Positions 34,240 to 45,133 are shown, numbered from the stretch's first letter. The stretch: DNA of 64,000 nt from Zygnema cylindricum (GCA_037447655.1 JBBHKE010002255.1:63203-127202), one strand, 5' to 3'. The notes: generated by a model from the letters alone, not told the origin. Numbers and translations are program-made.

Positions 34240-35526
34240 ATGGCTATGGCGTCCCTAAGCCTCCCTCCGTTCTCTGGCTCCCCGGCTTCTCTCCTCGCTT
34301 TGCTCTCTCCGTCCAGCCGGCCGCCAGCTCTCCCTCCACACGTGCCACAAGCCAAGCCAGCCGCACCCCCCCACCACTCCTCCTGGCAGCAGTTCGCCCG
34401 CCTGCACTGTCGCCCTCGCCGCCCACCCAAGGCCCGATGCGAGGCCGAAGACCAGACCGGGGCGGGGGGCGGGGAAGGGCACGCCGCAAAACCAGGAGGG
34501 GATGCGGCAGAGGGACGAGACCACGTGGCAAGGGGGAGAGAGCACCAGGCAGTCTCAGAAGCTGACGTGGCAGATGTCACCAAGATTCTGCTGAGTCTGG
34601 GGTGCTCTAAGCCGCAGTTGGAGCGGCTTTTGAAGAAACGTACTGTCGGCCTTGTGAAAAACAAACAGCATATTCTTAGGAAGGCGGCCATTTTCCGTAG
34701 GTATGGAATCGAATCACAACAGTTCTTTAAAGCTTTGGAAAGAGATTCTCGTCCAAATCGAAGTTTCCTTTCTGGTCAAGATGAGCAACATGAATCCGTA
34801 CTCAACTATCTCCAAGGCACTTTGAAAGTGCAAAATGTGGGAAAAATGATTTCTACGTACCCTATGATCGTAAGCTATCTTCCTGCCACTCTTGAGTCCA
34901 AATTGAAGCTGTGGGCGAGTCTAGATGTGCCCATCACTGCTGCTATGTTGGAGAAGTACCCAACCATATTATCATTGAGTCATAAAACTTTAAAAGAAGG
35001 GATAGAGGAAGTCAAAGCCATTTTCCCCGATCCACTCGGTGTAACTATTCTCTCAAAATTTCCTTTCCTTGGTTGTAAAGACCCTCGAGCATTACAACAA
35101 AGGGTCAAAGGACTACAAGAATTGTTTGGCAATGACATCACAAAACGGCTTTTGTTGAAGCAACCGAACCTTCTCATAGCTCCAACTTCCACAATGGAAC
35201 ACACGTATGAACAGCTTCAACAACATTTCGGAGAAGAGAGAGTACTGAAAATGATTCAATCTTTTCCACTTTTAGGCCGCTCGTGGGATACCCTCAGCCC
35301 AAAATTGGAGTTTTTGGTGAAGGAAATGGGACGCAGCATAGAGGATGTCGCTGCCCGCCCAGCAGTTCTTGGATACTCTCTTGAAAAACGATTGAAGCCA
35401 CGTTATGATGCCCTGATGAAGGCAAAAATAAAGAGTGTTGACTATTCTTTAAAATTCATTTTTGATCCAACAAACGAAGCATTTGAAAAAAGATTCGGGG
35501 TTTCTTCAATGTGTAGTAAAACGTGA
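34240..35526 (+). CDS. mTERF family protein, copy A
   Basis: An intronless frame of 428 codons starting at ATG 34,240 (upstream in-frame TTG ignored because copies B and C start at this ATG). Residues 1-70 are Ser/Pro/Ala/Arg-rich with almost no acidic residues, as in a chloroplast or mitochondrial targeting peptide; 70-110 is a Gly/Glu linker. From DVTKILLSLGCSK (about 112) to SLEKRLKPRY (380-389) the protein is a series of about 30-residue mTERF repeats with the Pro-x-[IVL]-[LIV] signature (YPMIV, YPTIL, FPFLG, QPNLL, FPLLG, RPAVL). Known family role: helical-repeat nucleic-acid binders controlling organellar transcription or RNA processing. Relative to B and C one residue is missing after the Pro of FPLLG. 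An organelle-localised role is inferred. First of three paralogues in direct orientation. Confidence 0.85.
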   Translation: MAMASLSLPPFSGSPASLLALLSPSSRPPALPPHVPQAKPAAPPHHSSWQQFARLHCRPRRPPKARCEAEDQTGAGGGEGHAAKPGGDAAEGRDHVARGREHQAVSEADVADVTKILLSLGCSKPQLERLLKKRTVGLVKNKQHILRKAAIFRRYGIESQQFFKALERDSRPNRSFLSGQDEQHESVLNYLQGTLKVQNVGKMISTYPMIVSYLPATLESKLKLWASLDVPITAAMLEKYPTILSLSHKTLKEGIEEVKAIFPDPLGVTILSKFPFLGCKDPRALQQRVKGLQELFGNDITKRLLLKQPNLLIAPTSTMEHTYEQLQQHFGEERVLKMIQSFPLLGRSWDTLSPKLEFLVKEMGRSIEDVAARPAVLGYSLEKRLKPRYDALMKAKIKSVDYSLKFIFDPTNEAFEKRFGVSSMCSKT

Positions 35527-36155
35527 GTGCGAAAAGTCCTGCATTTTTTCATTGTCTTTTTATCCTTCTTGGGAAAGTTGTATGTTTGTCTTCCTGTTTT
35601 CTTTATGTACTCATTTCACCTTTTCCTGCTTGGTAAGGCTATGACAAATGAAAGCAGATTACTGTTGTCAGTTTCGGATCCGTTGTGGAATTATCTGTTT
35701 TGGTTCTTCTGTACGCTCCCCTCCCATCAACGATGAAATAGTGAACTTGCTATGAGATATGTGCTTCTTTGCAGAGACAAGGATGAAGGGAATGTGAAGG
35801 GAGGCGTAAAACGAATGTGATTCCCGTTGATGTCACAATTTATTACCTTTTGAATTCGGTCGGTTCTTCTCTCGATTCCGGCTATTCTCTCTCTCGCTCT
35901 CCCTCTCTATCTCTTTCCTCTCTTTCTCCTTTCCCATTTCCATAATTTTCCTATCTTCCTTCCCTTTCCTCCTCTCATCCTCCTCCTTCGCCTGCTTCCC
36001 TCGCCCCCTTTTCCATCTTCCTTCCATCCCTCCTTACCTTCCTCCCTCCCTCTTTCCCTCTCCACCCCCCCGTCCCCCTTCAAATCTGACCCTATCTCCC
36101 CCCTCCAAAAATCTCACCCTCTCTCTCCCTCTCTGTCTTTCTCCCTCCCCACCAG

Positions 36156-36532
36156 AAACCCCTCTCGGTCCGGAACTGATGGGGGAAATCCGCGGGGAGA
36201 TCAGCGCCCTCCAGTGGGTGGGAGGGCACCGCCACGTTATCCAATTGAGAGGGTTGCTTGAGGATCGTACTCCTTATTTTGGACTTATGTGCGGGAGGGG
36301 AGCTTTACGCCTACATGAAGGGGAGAGGGTGGCTGGAGGAGGGAGAGGCGGCGAGAATTTTTAGGTGGGTTTGGGGGAGGAGAGAAGGGGAGGGCGGGGA
36401 TGGGGGGAGAGTCTCGTACGGCGACTCAGGCGGGAAGCTCGGCGTACATGGCGCCGGAAATCGTGGCGGGACAGGAGTACAGATACGTGGCGGATATGTG
36501 GAGTTTGGGAGTCGTGTATATTGCACTTTCTG
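36156..36532 (+). pseudogene. Protein kinase fragment (CDPK/CAMK-like), frameshifted, catalytic loop missing
   Basis: Possible acceptor CCACCAG at 36,149-36,155 leads into GEIRGEISALQWVGGHRHV-IQLRGLLED (alphaC to beta4 region). Then a +1 frame change near 36,265 is needed to reach LDLCAGGELYAYMKGRGW (hinge and alphaD). The following frame jumps to GSSAYMAPEIVAGQEYRYVADMWSLGVV (activation-segment APE and alphaF DxWSxG). A donor GTAAGG lies at 36,533. The HRDLKPEN loop and DFG motif that should lie between are absent: only about 50 bp of G-rich DNA separates the two parts. No N-lobe Gly loop or Lys is seen upstream. It is therefore a rearranged kinase fragment, most like plant calcium-dependent or related kinases by its LCAGGEL hinge, and not functional as read. 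Confidence 0.65.
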
Positions 36533-36539
36533 GTAAGGG

Positions 36540-36725
36540 AAGACTTAGTTTTTCTTCTCCCCCTCTCTCTCTCCCTCTCCCTCTCTCTCCCTCTCTCTCC
36601 CTCTTGCTCTCTCTCCATTTTTTCTTCTTTCTCTCTCCCTTTGGACTCCTCGCCCCTTCTCTCTCTCCCTCCTTCCCCCTACCCCCACTCTCTCTCACCC
36701 CCTCTCTCCCTCTCTACCATTGGTC
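36540..36725. repeat. Pyrimidine-rich microsatellite
   Basis: CTCTCC/CCCT-rich tract directly following the kinase-fragment donor; similar tracts lie at 35,870-36,150. They look like intron sequence of the former kinase gene. Confidence 0.6.
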
Positions 36726-36804
36726 GTAATTTTTTCTTCTTTCTTTTTTCCTTCTTTCCCCATCCTTTTCCCCTCACTTCTTCCTTCAAATTTCCTCTAT
36801 TTTC

Positions 36805-36880
36805 TCTCCCTGTCCCGTTTTGATTTGAATTCATTCTATTTCGGGAGCGACTCTACGAACAAAATTTTTGACTACTTTTT
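36805..36880. repeat. Short dispersed repeat, copy 1
   Basis: TGTCCCGTTTTGATTTGAAT, then CTATTTCG-x-GAG-x-GACTCTACGAACAAAAT, recurs at 62,563-62,637 in the same orientation. The two loci also both adjoin pyrimidine-rich DNA and broken gene pieces. Nature unknown. Confidence 0.65.
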
Positions 36881-36899
36881 TCAATTTTTTTTTTCTTCC

Positions 36900-37638
36900 T
36901 TTTATCCTTTCCCTCTCTTCCTCTCCCGATTTCAACACCGAATTTGAAACAAAAAGACAATAGTAGCAGCAATAATCTATTTTTCATTTGATTTCAAAGA
37001 ATCTGAAACTCGGAGACTCGAAATTCAAACAATAATTTGAAATTTGAGACGCAAAGTTCAGCCGAGAAGTTAAAATGTGCGATGGTTATCCTTCCTCGAC
37101 TCGCTCTCGAATTTGGCTTTAACTTTGTGAATCAGAATCCTTCCTCTCCTTCAAAACTAATTTCTCAAACTCCGAATCAAATCCAAATCCCAAACGATTC
37201 TACACAATCTAATTGCATCGATAATACGAATAGTACTAACATCATAGTCTCTCTCTCCTCCTCCTCCTCCTCTCCTTCCTCGAATCTTCACTCGAAAACT
37301 TGCGATGTCTCTCAACTTTTTCATTCCAAGACTCATCATAAGTAAAACAAATAGGCTACTATTTTTTACGTTTTTGCTACTTTTTTCTACCAGCTAAAAC
37401 ACCCAAAACAAACAATCTAATTCTACAACAAAAAAGGAAATCTAATCAATTACTAGGAAGACGTTTCGCTTCGTGCGCTCCTTCGTGTTCATTTAAACTA
37501 GAGAAATAAGAGAAAGAAACAAAAAAAAACAATCAATAGAATTTAAAAAAAATAAAAATCAATGGAAATAGAAAACCTGCGAACACTTAACACCTACAAA
37601 AATAATACAAGTTATTTTTTCGTCATACCTTACTATTT
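36900..37638. other. No gene recognised
   Basis: AT-rich DNA with a short TCC/CTC run at 37,255-37,275 and no recognised coding segment. Confidence 0.35.
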
Positions 37639-38738
37639 TTATGGCTGATGGGATGCGTTAATGTCATCACCACTCTTCCTTTCGGCGATCTTACATACGG
37701 CATTGATCAGACGACGTCTTTCTTCAGCTTCTTCTTGAAATCGTCGTTCGTTCCTCTCCCAATTTGCCGTAAGCAATCCCCCAAATGTGGCCATCGTCTC
37801 TTTCGTTTCTTTCACGGACATTTGATGTATTTCCTGTGCTATTTCTCAAAACCCAGTAAGATCCAATGATCATGCTGCGTTTGCTTCATAACCATTTCTC
37901 TTACGTTTCCCACTGGTGTTGCTGTAAATGTTCTCGGATATCGGTGAGTTAGTCGGTGTATCATTAAAAACAGTATTTTTGGATGCACTACCGTTTCCCT
38001 CAAACGTGGTAGACCCTCCCTGGCTAAGTGTAAACGTATCCCGGACGTGAGTGGGTGCTATGTTTTCATTTCCGCCTACACCGTCATCTATCGAAAAATA
38101 GAACCGTTCACCGAAATCACCAGGCAATTTTTTTTTGGTCCTTTCAAACATACCTATTGACCAGTAATCAACATTGCCACTAGGGATTTTTGATTACCAG
38201 TCTTTAATTTTTTTATAATCCTTCAAAAGATTCTCCCATTTTTGCCAACATCTAATATAAGGTTTTGACACACCATGTTGTTCCAATTGGAAGCTAATTC
38301 GTCTCCACTTTTCTTCCGCAGATCGATGTGTGGCCTGTAGGCCGTTTGTCTTTTCATGTTGCATTTCTTGAACTTTGATGGTAATTAGCTTCGACGCCTC
38401 GCTCTCTGTCCATTGATTGTAATTAGATGGAGGACTTGCACTGATATCATTGAGGTCTTCCTCATTTTCTGCTTGTTTGTCCATTGATTGTAATTAGATG
38501 GAGGACTTGCACTGATATCATTGAGGTCTTCCTCATTTTCTGCTTGTTTGTCGCCTGTAATTGGCTCACCCAAGTCTTCTTCATTTTCTGCTTGTTTGTT
38601 ACCCTTATTTGAATGACCTTTTGTTTTGCCCCTTTTTCCAACTCCTTGGCTATCGCTTGCAGTGGATTTTTTTTCTGGGAATACGTGGGCGTTTCGAATT
38701 TCCACCCTTATTCTGCGTGGTTTTTTTCCCATGACCAT
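37639..38738 (-). pseudogene. Trihelix/Myb-SANT-like DNA-binding protein gene, disrupted
   Basis: On the minus strand ATG 38,738 opens a Lys/Arg-rich N-terminus followed by repeats of KQAENEEDL, then a Myb/SANT-type trihelix domain with its spaced Trp residues: QWTESEASKLITIKVQEM, EEKWRRISFQL, CWQKWENLLKDYKKIKDW. A C-terminal part with ERFYFSIDD and an Arg/Glu-rich coiled-coil-like tail (NERRFQEEAEERRRLINAV) follows in the same frame. An exact 71-bp tandem duplication (38,411-38,552) shifts the frame inside the acidic repeats, and in-frame stops lie after KIKDW (about 38,193) and at two sites near 37,825-37,870. Such proteins are plant trihelix factors or the Myb-like ORF1 of PIF/Harbinger transposons; the tail suggests the latter kind, but no DDE transposase is seen here. 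Confidence 0.7.
38411..38552 (-). repeat. Exact 71-bp tandem duplication
   Basis: CATTGATTGTAATTAGATGG onward repeats with period 71 with no difference I can see, ending within TCTGCTTGTTTG. A third, partial relative of the end of the unit (TCTTCNTCATTTTCTGCTTG) follows at about 38,574. Not a multiple of three, so it breaks the trihelix frame. Confidence 0.88.
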
Positions 38739-39636
38739 CTACAAGACTCATGTAAAAACATGTAGGTGTGAGCAGCCATGAAAAATATATGGGGAAGACT
38801 ATACGAAGAAGTTCGTAAGAATAAAAGACGAAAATTAGAAGAAGTATAAAAGAAGTATAGAAGGAGATGCATCGAAAGATAGAATTAGAAGGAGAAGCAT
38901 AGAAGGATGAAACACAAAAAGAAAAGTAATAGAAAAGTAGAAGAAGAAGAGAGGTTTTTAGTATCTACAGTTAGTGCCTATAATTACGATTCAGTTTTAG
39001 TAATACGCATATAATTAATGCCTTCTACTACTAAAATAAACTAAACACAATATATAAACCAAAAAACAGAAAAGAAAACACAAAAAAAACAAAACAGACA
39101 ACTTAGGAAAAACAACGATTACGGTTCAGTTTTATTAACACATATATAATTAATGCCTACTTCTACTAAACATACCTGAATTCATTATACAAACATAAAA
39201 AAGATAAGGGAAAAAATAACACTTTAAAGAAAACCATAACCCTTCAACCAAAAATATAACTTAGGAAATACACAAACCCTAAACAACACAAATGTTGCTC
39301 AGTTTTACTAATATACATATAATGAAAGCCAGCTAATACTAAAACAAAATGAACACAATATCAAAAAAAAGGAAACAAAAAAAAAAAAACACTAAGGAAA
39401 TATGGACCGCGCTGTTTAGCATAAAACCTAATCTATAAAACAATCAATTCGGTTCAGTTTTATTAATATATATCATGATGCCACGATAAACAACAAAGTC
39501 GTCGATCGAAGATAAAGCTCTGAGAATAAAAATAAACTCCATCTCGACGAAAATCTCCGAAGGCGAGATAAGGGCAGAGAAAAAAGAGCTCCGTCAAAAA
39601 AAACAATTAAATAAAAAACAACAGTAAAAACAACAC

Positions 39637-39853
39637 CTGTAGCATTAGTGTCTTTTTCGGTGAGGCCTCCTCCTTCAAGGATTATAGGATCCTCACTGCT
39701 GCGGCCATTTTCTTTTTCTTCAAGGTTGACATGATGTCGTTCATGTGTCTTGCGAACAGAGGGTGTGATGCTCACAGGAAAACGCGGTATTGAACAGGGA
39801 AGAATGCCCGGATAAAGCGAAAGTGGGTTTAAGCTGCCACCTGGGAAAGTCAT
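39637..39853 (-). CDS. Possible exon upstream of the trihelix pseudogene
   Basis: Minus-strand frame starting ATG 39,853 (MTFPGGSLNPLSLYPG) with an acidic, Asn/Glu-rich end (NLEEKENGRSSED) and a plausible donor CTACAG|GTGTTG at 39,637/39,636. It could be exon 1 of the gene whose second exon starts at 38,738, but the splice phases I read do not match, so linkage is uncertain. I recognise no domain. Confidence 0.3.
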
Positions 39854-40336
39854 CCTAAAGTATACACAGAAAGTATTTTGAAAATTTGAATCAATATACA
39901 CCACATGCTTCTTTATGTAATATATTTCATTTTAGTTTCTTTATACAGGTTTGCAGCTCTAATATTGGCAACCCTTAGCTTATCTTCGGCTTTGTAAATT
40001 TGAATTCATCAAAATGTTTGTTACGGATTTTGAATTTTGAACCTGGGAATGGAATATTGAATACAAAATGACGATTTTTAAATTTCAAAATGACGATTTT
40101 TAAATTTCAAAATGACAATTTGAATACAGTGAAAGCGCGGCAAAACTGTGTGGACAGAGGATACCAAGTGCGGCAAACTGTGGAGTGTGGATACCAAGTG
40201 GATGGTACTGTACTTTTGGTGTGCCGATCGGTGGAACCTTAACTGTACGTGAGATTTTTGTTACGTTTGACATCGCCCACATTGTCCAGCGCGCACATCG
40301 TCCACTTTGTATATCGCGCACATCGGCCAATGTGGC

Positions 40337-40413
40337 AATTGCGTACATCGTCTAGTGTGAAGAAACTCTCCTCGGCAAGGAGAGTACCTGCACACTGGAC
40401 GACGTGCGCAATT
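40337..40413. repeat. Hairpin: 23-bp arms with an inner perfect stem
   Basis: AATTGCGTACATCGTC... (40,337-40,359) pairs with ...GACGTGCGCAATT (40,391-40,413) with a few mismatches. Between them ACTCTCCT (40,365-40,372) and AGGAGAGT (40,378-40,385) form a perfect 8-bp stem around CGGCA. Nearby are further GCGCACATCG repeats. No target duplication found; could be a tiny foldback element or an RNA hairpin. Confidence 0.6.
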
Positions 40414-40800
40414 CCTTCACGAATCTAGAAAAGCTAAAAATCCAACGGTCAATATTTACGCCTATAATGTTGGAGCGATCCAGTAAACATGTTTCGATGA
40501 CAAAATAAAAATTGTTGTACGAATCTGTACGTAAATGTACGGCGTCCAGTAAACAACACTTTTCCCCTAATGGAAGTTCACCATAAAGCGTTGCAATGCG
40601 TATCGGGGCGAAGTTTGATGCGCCGATAATTTTTGGCTGCCGATGTATGCTGCGCCTATGATTTTAAAAGAAAGGCCGAAACGTCGATGTCCAACTTGTC
40701 AATGTTTTGGATCTCGTATTCAGTCTCCGTATGTCATTGGGGGCGATGCTGTATCGTCGATTCTGTTTGTCGATGCTCCATCGGCAATACGCCGGTTTTG

Positions 40801-40861
40801 GTGACGTGACGGCTGACGCTATATGCTGCGAAACTCATAACATAGGACATCGCCACGTGGC
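40801..40861 (+). promoter_or_regulatory. Upstream element of mTERF B: TGACGTGACG and G-box
   Basis: GTGACGTGACG (40,801-40,811) and CCACGTGGC (40,853-40,861), 359 bp before the mTERF B ATG. Same order and spacing as in copies A and C, within otherwise diverged flank, followed by a shared TTCACATG and, nearer the gene, a GACGGCCGGC block. Confidence 0.5.
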
Positions 40862-41211
40862 CATTAGTTGATACTCACTCAAGTTCACATGAGTGCTGCC
40901 AACCAATTTGGAAGTACGTGGAAGTTTTAGACCGACAAACCACAAAACCCAACAAAACCAATCAAAATTGAAGTATTGAACCAGGTTTAAAAAAATTTGC
41001 ACAGCTGTACGGAAGAATTTAAATTCCTATCAAACACGACTTTCGAAAGATGGATAACTTGGCCGTTTGATCAGACGGCCGGCAAATTGGTTACATGTAA
41101 AAAATTTAGGCTCTTCCCTTCCAAGACACTTCCCTTCTTCATCTCTCCTCTCTCTCTCATTCCCTCCCTACAATTCTCTTCTCGCCTCTCTCATTCCCCC
41201 TTGGCCATCCG

Positions 41212-42501
41212 ATGGCCATGGCGTCCCTGTGCCTCCGTCCGTTCTCTGGCTCCCCGGCTTCTCTCCTCGCTTTGCTCTCTCCGTCCAGCCGGCCGCCAGC
41301 TCTCCCTCCACACGTGCCACAAGCCAAGCCAGCCGCACCCCCCCACCACTCCTCCTGGCAGCAGTTCGCCCGCCTGCACTGTCGCCCTCGCCGCCCACCC
41401 AAGGCCCGATGCGAGGCCGAAGACCAGCCCGGGGCGGGGGGCGGGGAAGGGCACGCCGCAAAACCAGGAGGGGATGCGGCAGAGGGACGAGACCACGTGG
41501 CAAGGGGGAGAGAGCACGAGGCAGGGCCAGAAGCTGACGTGGCAGATGTCACCAAGATTCTTTTGAGTCTGGGGTGCTCCAAGCCGCAGTTGGAGCGGCT
41601 TCTGAAGAAACATTCTGTCGCCCTTGTAAGAAACAAACAGCATATTCTTAGGAAGGCGACCATTTTCCGTAGGTATGGAATCGAATCGCAACAGTTCTTA
41701 TTGGCTTTGCAGAGAGATTTTAATAAGCAGCTGCAAATCCTTTCTGGTACAGATGAGCAACATGTATCCGTACTCAACTATTTTCAAGGCACTTTGAAAG
41801 TGCAAAATCTGGGAAAATTGATTTCTAGGTACCCTGCGATCCTAAATTGTCTTCCTGCCACTCTCGAGTCCAAATTGCAGCTGTGGGCGAGTCTAGATGT
41901 GCCCATCACTGCTTCTATGTTGGAGAAATACCCAGACATATTCGTAAGTAGTGAAAGAAGCATTAAAGAGGGGATAGAGGGAGTCAAAGCCATTTTCTCT
42001 GATCCACTCGGTGTAGCTATTCTCTCAAAATTTCCTGTCCTTGGTTGTAAAAACCCCCGAACATTGCAAGGAAGGGCCAAAGGGCTACAAGAGTTGTTTG
42101 GCAATGACATTGCAAAACGGCTTTTGTTGAAGCAACCGACCATTCTCATGGCTTCAACTTCCACTATGCAACACACTTACAAACAGCTTCAACAACATTT
42201 TGGAGAAGAGAAGAGCTTAAAAATGATTCAATCTTCCCCAACACTTTTAGGCGCCTCTTGGGATACCATCAACCCAAAATTGGAGTTTTTGGTGAAGGGA
42301 ATGGGACGCAGCATAGAGGATGTGGCTGGCTTCCCACCGGTTCTTGGATGCTCTCTTGAAAAGCGATTGAAGCCACGTTATGATGCCCTGATGATGGCCA
42401 AAATAGAGAGTAATGACTATTCAATACAAGCCATCTTCGGTCCAACAAACGAGGCATTTGAAAGAAGATTTTGCGTTTCTTTAATGTGTAGTAAAGTGTG
42501 A
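41212..42501 (+). CDS. mTERF family protein, copy B
   Basis: An intronless frame of 429 codons from ATG 41,212. The N-terminal targeting-type region (about 1-70) is nearly identical to copies A and C, and DNA 41,258-41,517 is almost invariant between copies. mTERF repeats run from residue 112 to SLEKRLKPRY near the C-terminus. B is the most diverged of the three in the repeats: LLALQRDFNKQLQ replaces FKALERDSRPNRS of A and C, and VSSERSIKEGIE replaces SLSHKTLKEGIE. The Pro-containing motifs read YPAIL, YPDIF, FPVLG, QPTIL, SPTLL, FPPVL. No disruption is seen, so it is probably functional. Role as for copy A: organellar nucleic-acid binding, inferred from family. Confidence 0.85.
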   Translation: MAMASLCLRPFSGSPASLLALLSPSSRPPALPPHVPQAKPAAPPHHSSWQQFARLHCRPRRPPKARCEAEDQPGAGGGEGHAAKPGGDAAEGRDHVARGREHEAGPEADVADVTKILLSLGCSKPQLERLLKKHSVALVRNKQHILRKATIFRRYGIESQQFLLALQRDFNKQLQILSGTDEQHVSVLNYFQGTLKVQNLGKLISRYPAILNCLPATLESKLQLWASLDVPITASMLEKYPDIFVSSERSIKEGIEGVKAIFSDPLGVAILSKFPVLGCKNPRTLQGRAKGLQELFGNDIAKRLLLKQPTILMASTSTMQHTYKQLQQHFGEEKSLKMIQSSPTLLGASWDTINPKLEFLVKGMGRSIEDVAGFPPVLGCSLEKRLKPRYDALMMAKIESNDYSIQAIFGPTNEAFERRFCVSLMCSKV

Positions 42502-43424
42502 GTGCGAAAAGTCTTGCTTTCTCTTATGGTGTTTTTAGCCTCCTTGGGAAAGGCGTTTGTGTTTTTCTTCATGTTTTCAATTGGTACTCATTCAACTTTT
42601 TGCCGCTTGGTGAGGCTATGGAAAGTGAAAGCCGATCACTGTTGTAAGTTTCCGAATCAATTGTGGAATCTTTGTCTTTAGTTCTTGTATACGCTCTCCG
42701 CATCTCATGTACCAACTTGAAAGAGTCAACTTACACTGGGAGATTTAATTTGTACTTCTAGAGGTTAATAGAAGAGGTTGTATTGTTGTGTGTAGCGGTA
42801 CCACCATCACAAATTAGTAACCCTTGAACTTCTAGTTTCCTCTCTCTTTACGGAGGTGAGAGGTTGTCAAATTTCTGAGGGTGATGTGTTAGTAAATTTG
42901 TTATTAGTAGTGCGATGCTATTGTGGAGATTGTTAAAAGGTGGTGGACAAGGAATAATGCATTTTTTCCCTTTGGTATAGGTTTCTCTTCAAACTAGTCG
43001 CGCCTAGAAACTCAAATTGTTGTTTTGTGACATTTGTTCACTAGGCTTTGGTCTTACATTAGGTTTGGAATAGAATTGAATCAAGCATTTAGGAGTTAGC
43101 AAGTTTGTACAAAGAAGAGTTAAATGTAAGTTATTACGCTAAAGTGTTTGATTTCTTTTCTTGCAAATGTTTCCTTTTCCCCCCTTTCAAAAGTATATCT
43201 TGGAGGAAAACAACGGCCGAAGATGTACAGGTTTAACTTCATCAGGAGTAATATTTAAAGAATTTAGTGAAATAGTCACAATTTGCAAATTTTCTTTGTT
43301 GTATAATGGTTCTTTCTGCAAATATGGTGTATCAGGATCATTTACTGTCATCTTCTCAAGTTCACTTTTGTTATTCTTGTCTGATTGCAGAACCACAAGT
43401 TCTAGAATTATGCCTTGAAAAATT
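42502..43424 (+). other. 3' flank of mTERF B, shared with unit C
   Basis: No coding potential recognised. The sequence is homologous to 49,738-50,691, with short shared blocks such as TTTGGAATAGAATTGAAT and TTAGGAGTT. Confidence 0.5.
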
Positions 43425-45133
43425 ATGAAGCGACATCGTCATGCTGTCGTGACGGCAAAAATTGTGGGGATTTACATTTCCTTTGTAATCTTCATTCTAG
43501 CAAACAAGGTATTCGATTACAAATTTGGAGTTTCTTTACTGTGTTCAAAAATGTGTTTTCATTCATTCCTTCCCGTTTGTATTTAGCCTTGCCCTGAAAG
43601 GTGCTAGCGTCCCTTCATGTTTTCCATTCGCATTCGCTTAAATGTTTGATTGTCGTCCCATATTCCGTTGGTAATTATTTCACTTTTTGCCCTGTGGTGA
43701 GGCTGTGACAACGTAGGCCATGGCAAGTGAATGCTGGATGTTGCTGTCAGTCGTGAATCAATTATGGAACCATCGTTTTTGGTTCGTGTGTATGCTCTCC
43801 GAAATCTTGAATTAGAAAGAGTTTTTTTGGAGGAAGGAATTTGAAGGATAACAGGATTTTGAAGGATAATAGGATGTTGAAGGGTAAAAGGGAGAGAGAT
43901 TTGGTTGAATCTGGTTGTAATGCAATGGAATTTATAATATTCCATGTTTGTGTATTGTCAAGTGGACATAAACCGGTCGTTTTAAAAGCGAAGAAAAGGA
44001 ATGGCAGAAAAAAAATTGTTAATGTGAGTTATAAAAACCCAACGTTTTTTATATTTTCTGAACCAGAGTACGGAAGTTCAGTGCGCACAATTGGTGATAA
44101 TTGGATGGTTTTTTATACAAAAACCCACTGAAGAACATCTTGCTCGGTTATTTAAGAAGTATTAACTATCAATTTTATGGATTGGCTTTTTATAAGAAAA
44201 GCTCAGTACCAATTTTGCAGCTTGTTTTTTTAGGAAAAACCAAATAACAATTTTGTAGTTTGGTGTTTTAAAAACCCGGTAACTGTAAATGGTTTCAAGT
44301 TTTCTGATTTGGCCATTTTCTCTTACTTCATTTTTCCTTTTGTATTTTTGTTTTCAGGTGGATATTCTGAAAATGGACATAGAAGGTGGAGAGTCTGGAG
44401 GTATTGCTGGATCGAAAGAGGCTCAAAGTCCACCCAAAGTTTGTCAGGTATCTTTTTTTCTTCTTCTCCCTTTTTTTTCTTTTCTTTCCCGTGCTTTTTC
44501 TTGCATTCTTATTTTCTTTTATTGTTGTATTCTTGGTATTCTTTTATTCTTGTATGCTTGTATTTTCGTGTCCTTTCACTATTGTGTTCTCATATTCCTC
44601 TATTCTTATGTTCTTACATTCCTCTATTCTTATATTATTATAGTCATATATTCGTATATTCTAATATTTTTAGATTCTTCTTCTGTTATATACTTTTATT
44701 CTTATATTGGTATTTGTATTTGTATTCTTTTCTTTTTCTTTTTCATTCTAACCAATCATAGAATGAATTATTGCGTTATACAATGACTTATTTTCGGTAT
44801 GGAGTTTTTGAATATATAAATTTAATCTTTAGTTTGTATGTGACAACTGCTTCCCGTTTGCACGTTTTTACGGAAATCCTGATTCTAGAAGTGAGATTAA
44901 GTTCAGAATTTATAAGCTTTTAGGAAGTATGTACCATGTAATTTATATTCCATTCTTAGAAAGTTGTGTATGTTTTTCTGTACCTTTGTACATACCTTTT
45001 TACATATCCCTTTCTCTATCTTTTTATGTAGATTCTTGTCAATTATCACGGGAGACTTTTTGAAAAAGGAGAACTTCGTTCTTTAAAGGCTCGGACTACT
45101 TGCGGCTTGCAATTTCGACAGATTCAATTCTGA
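43425..45133 (+). pseudogene. METTL24/Methyltransf_22-like methyltransferase gene fragment (unit B)
   Basis: Three pieces can be read. Exon-like 43,425-43,508 begins MKRHRHAVVTAK and continues into a hydrophobic stretch, like a type II membrane anchor, ending at donor AAG|GTATTC. Exon 44,358-44,447 (TTTCAG acceptor, CAG|GTATCT donor, 90 bp, phase 0) reads VDILKMDIEGGESGG...PPKVCQ, the acidic strand motif of class I methyltransferases of the METTL24/Methyltransf_22 family. Exon 45,032-45,133 continues ILVNYHGRLFEKGEL and then diverges into a stop. The S-adenosylmethionine-binding Gly-rich exons expected between the first two were not found in 43.5-44.3 kb, and the last exon ends early compared with the frame in unit C, so it is probably a decayed or partial copy. 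Confidence 0.55.

Larger units (their letters stand above)
32385..35800 (+). repeat. Duplication unit A (mTERF unit, interrupted by a MITE)
   Basis: Sequence at 32,385-32,573 and 33,740-35,800 is homologous to 40,600-42,760 (unit B) and 47,820-49,990 (unit C): shared GCGTTG-x-AATGCG, ATGGCCGAAAC-x-TCGATG, CGGTTTTGGTGACGTGACG, the mTERF gene and about 270 bp of 3' flank. The TA MITE with its nested hAT element splits the unit. Homology stops before the kinase fragment. Confidence 0.7.
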
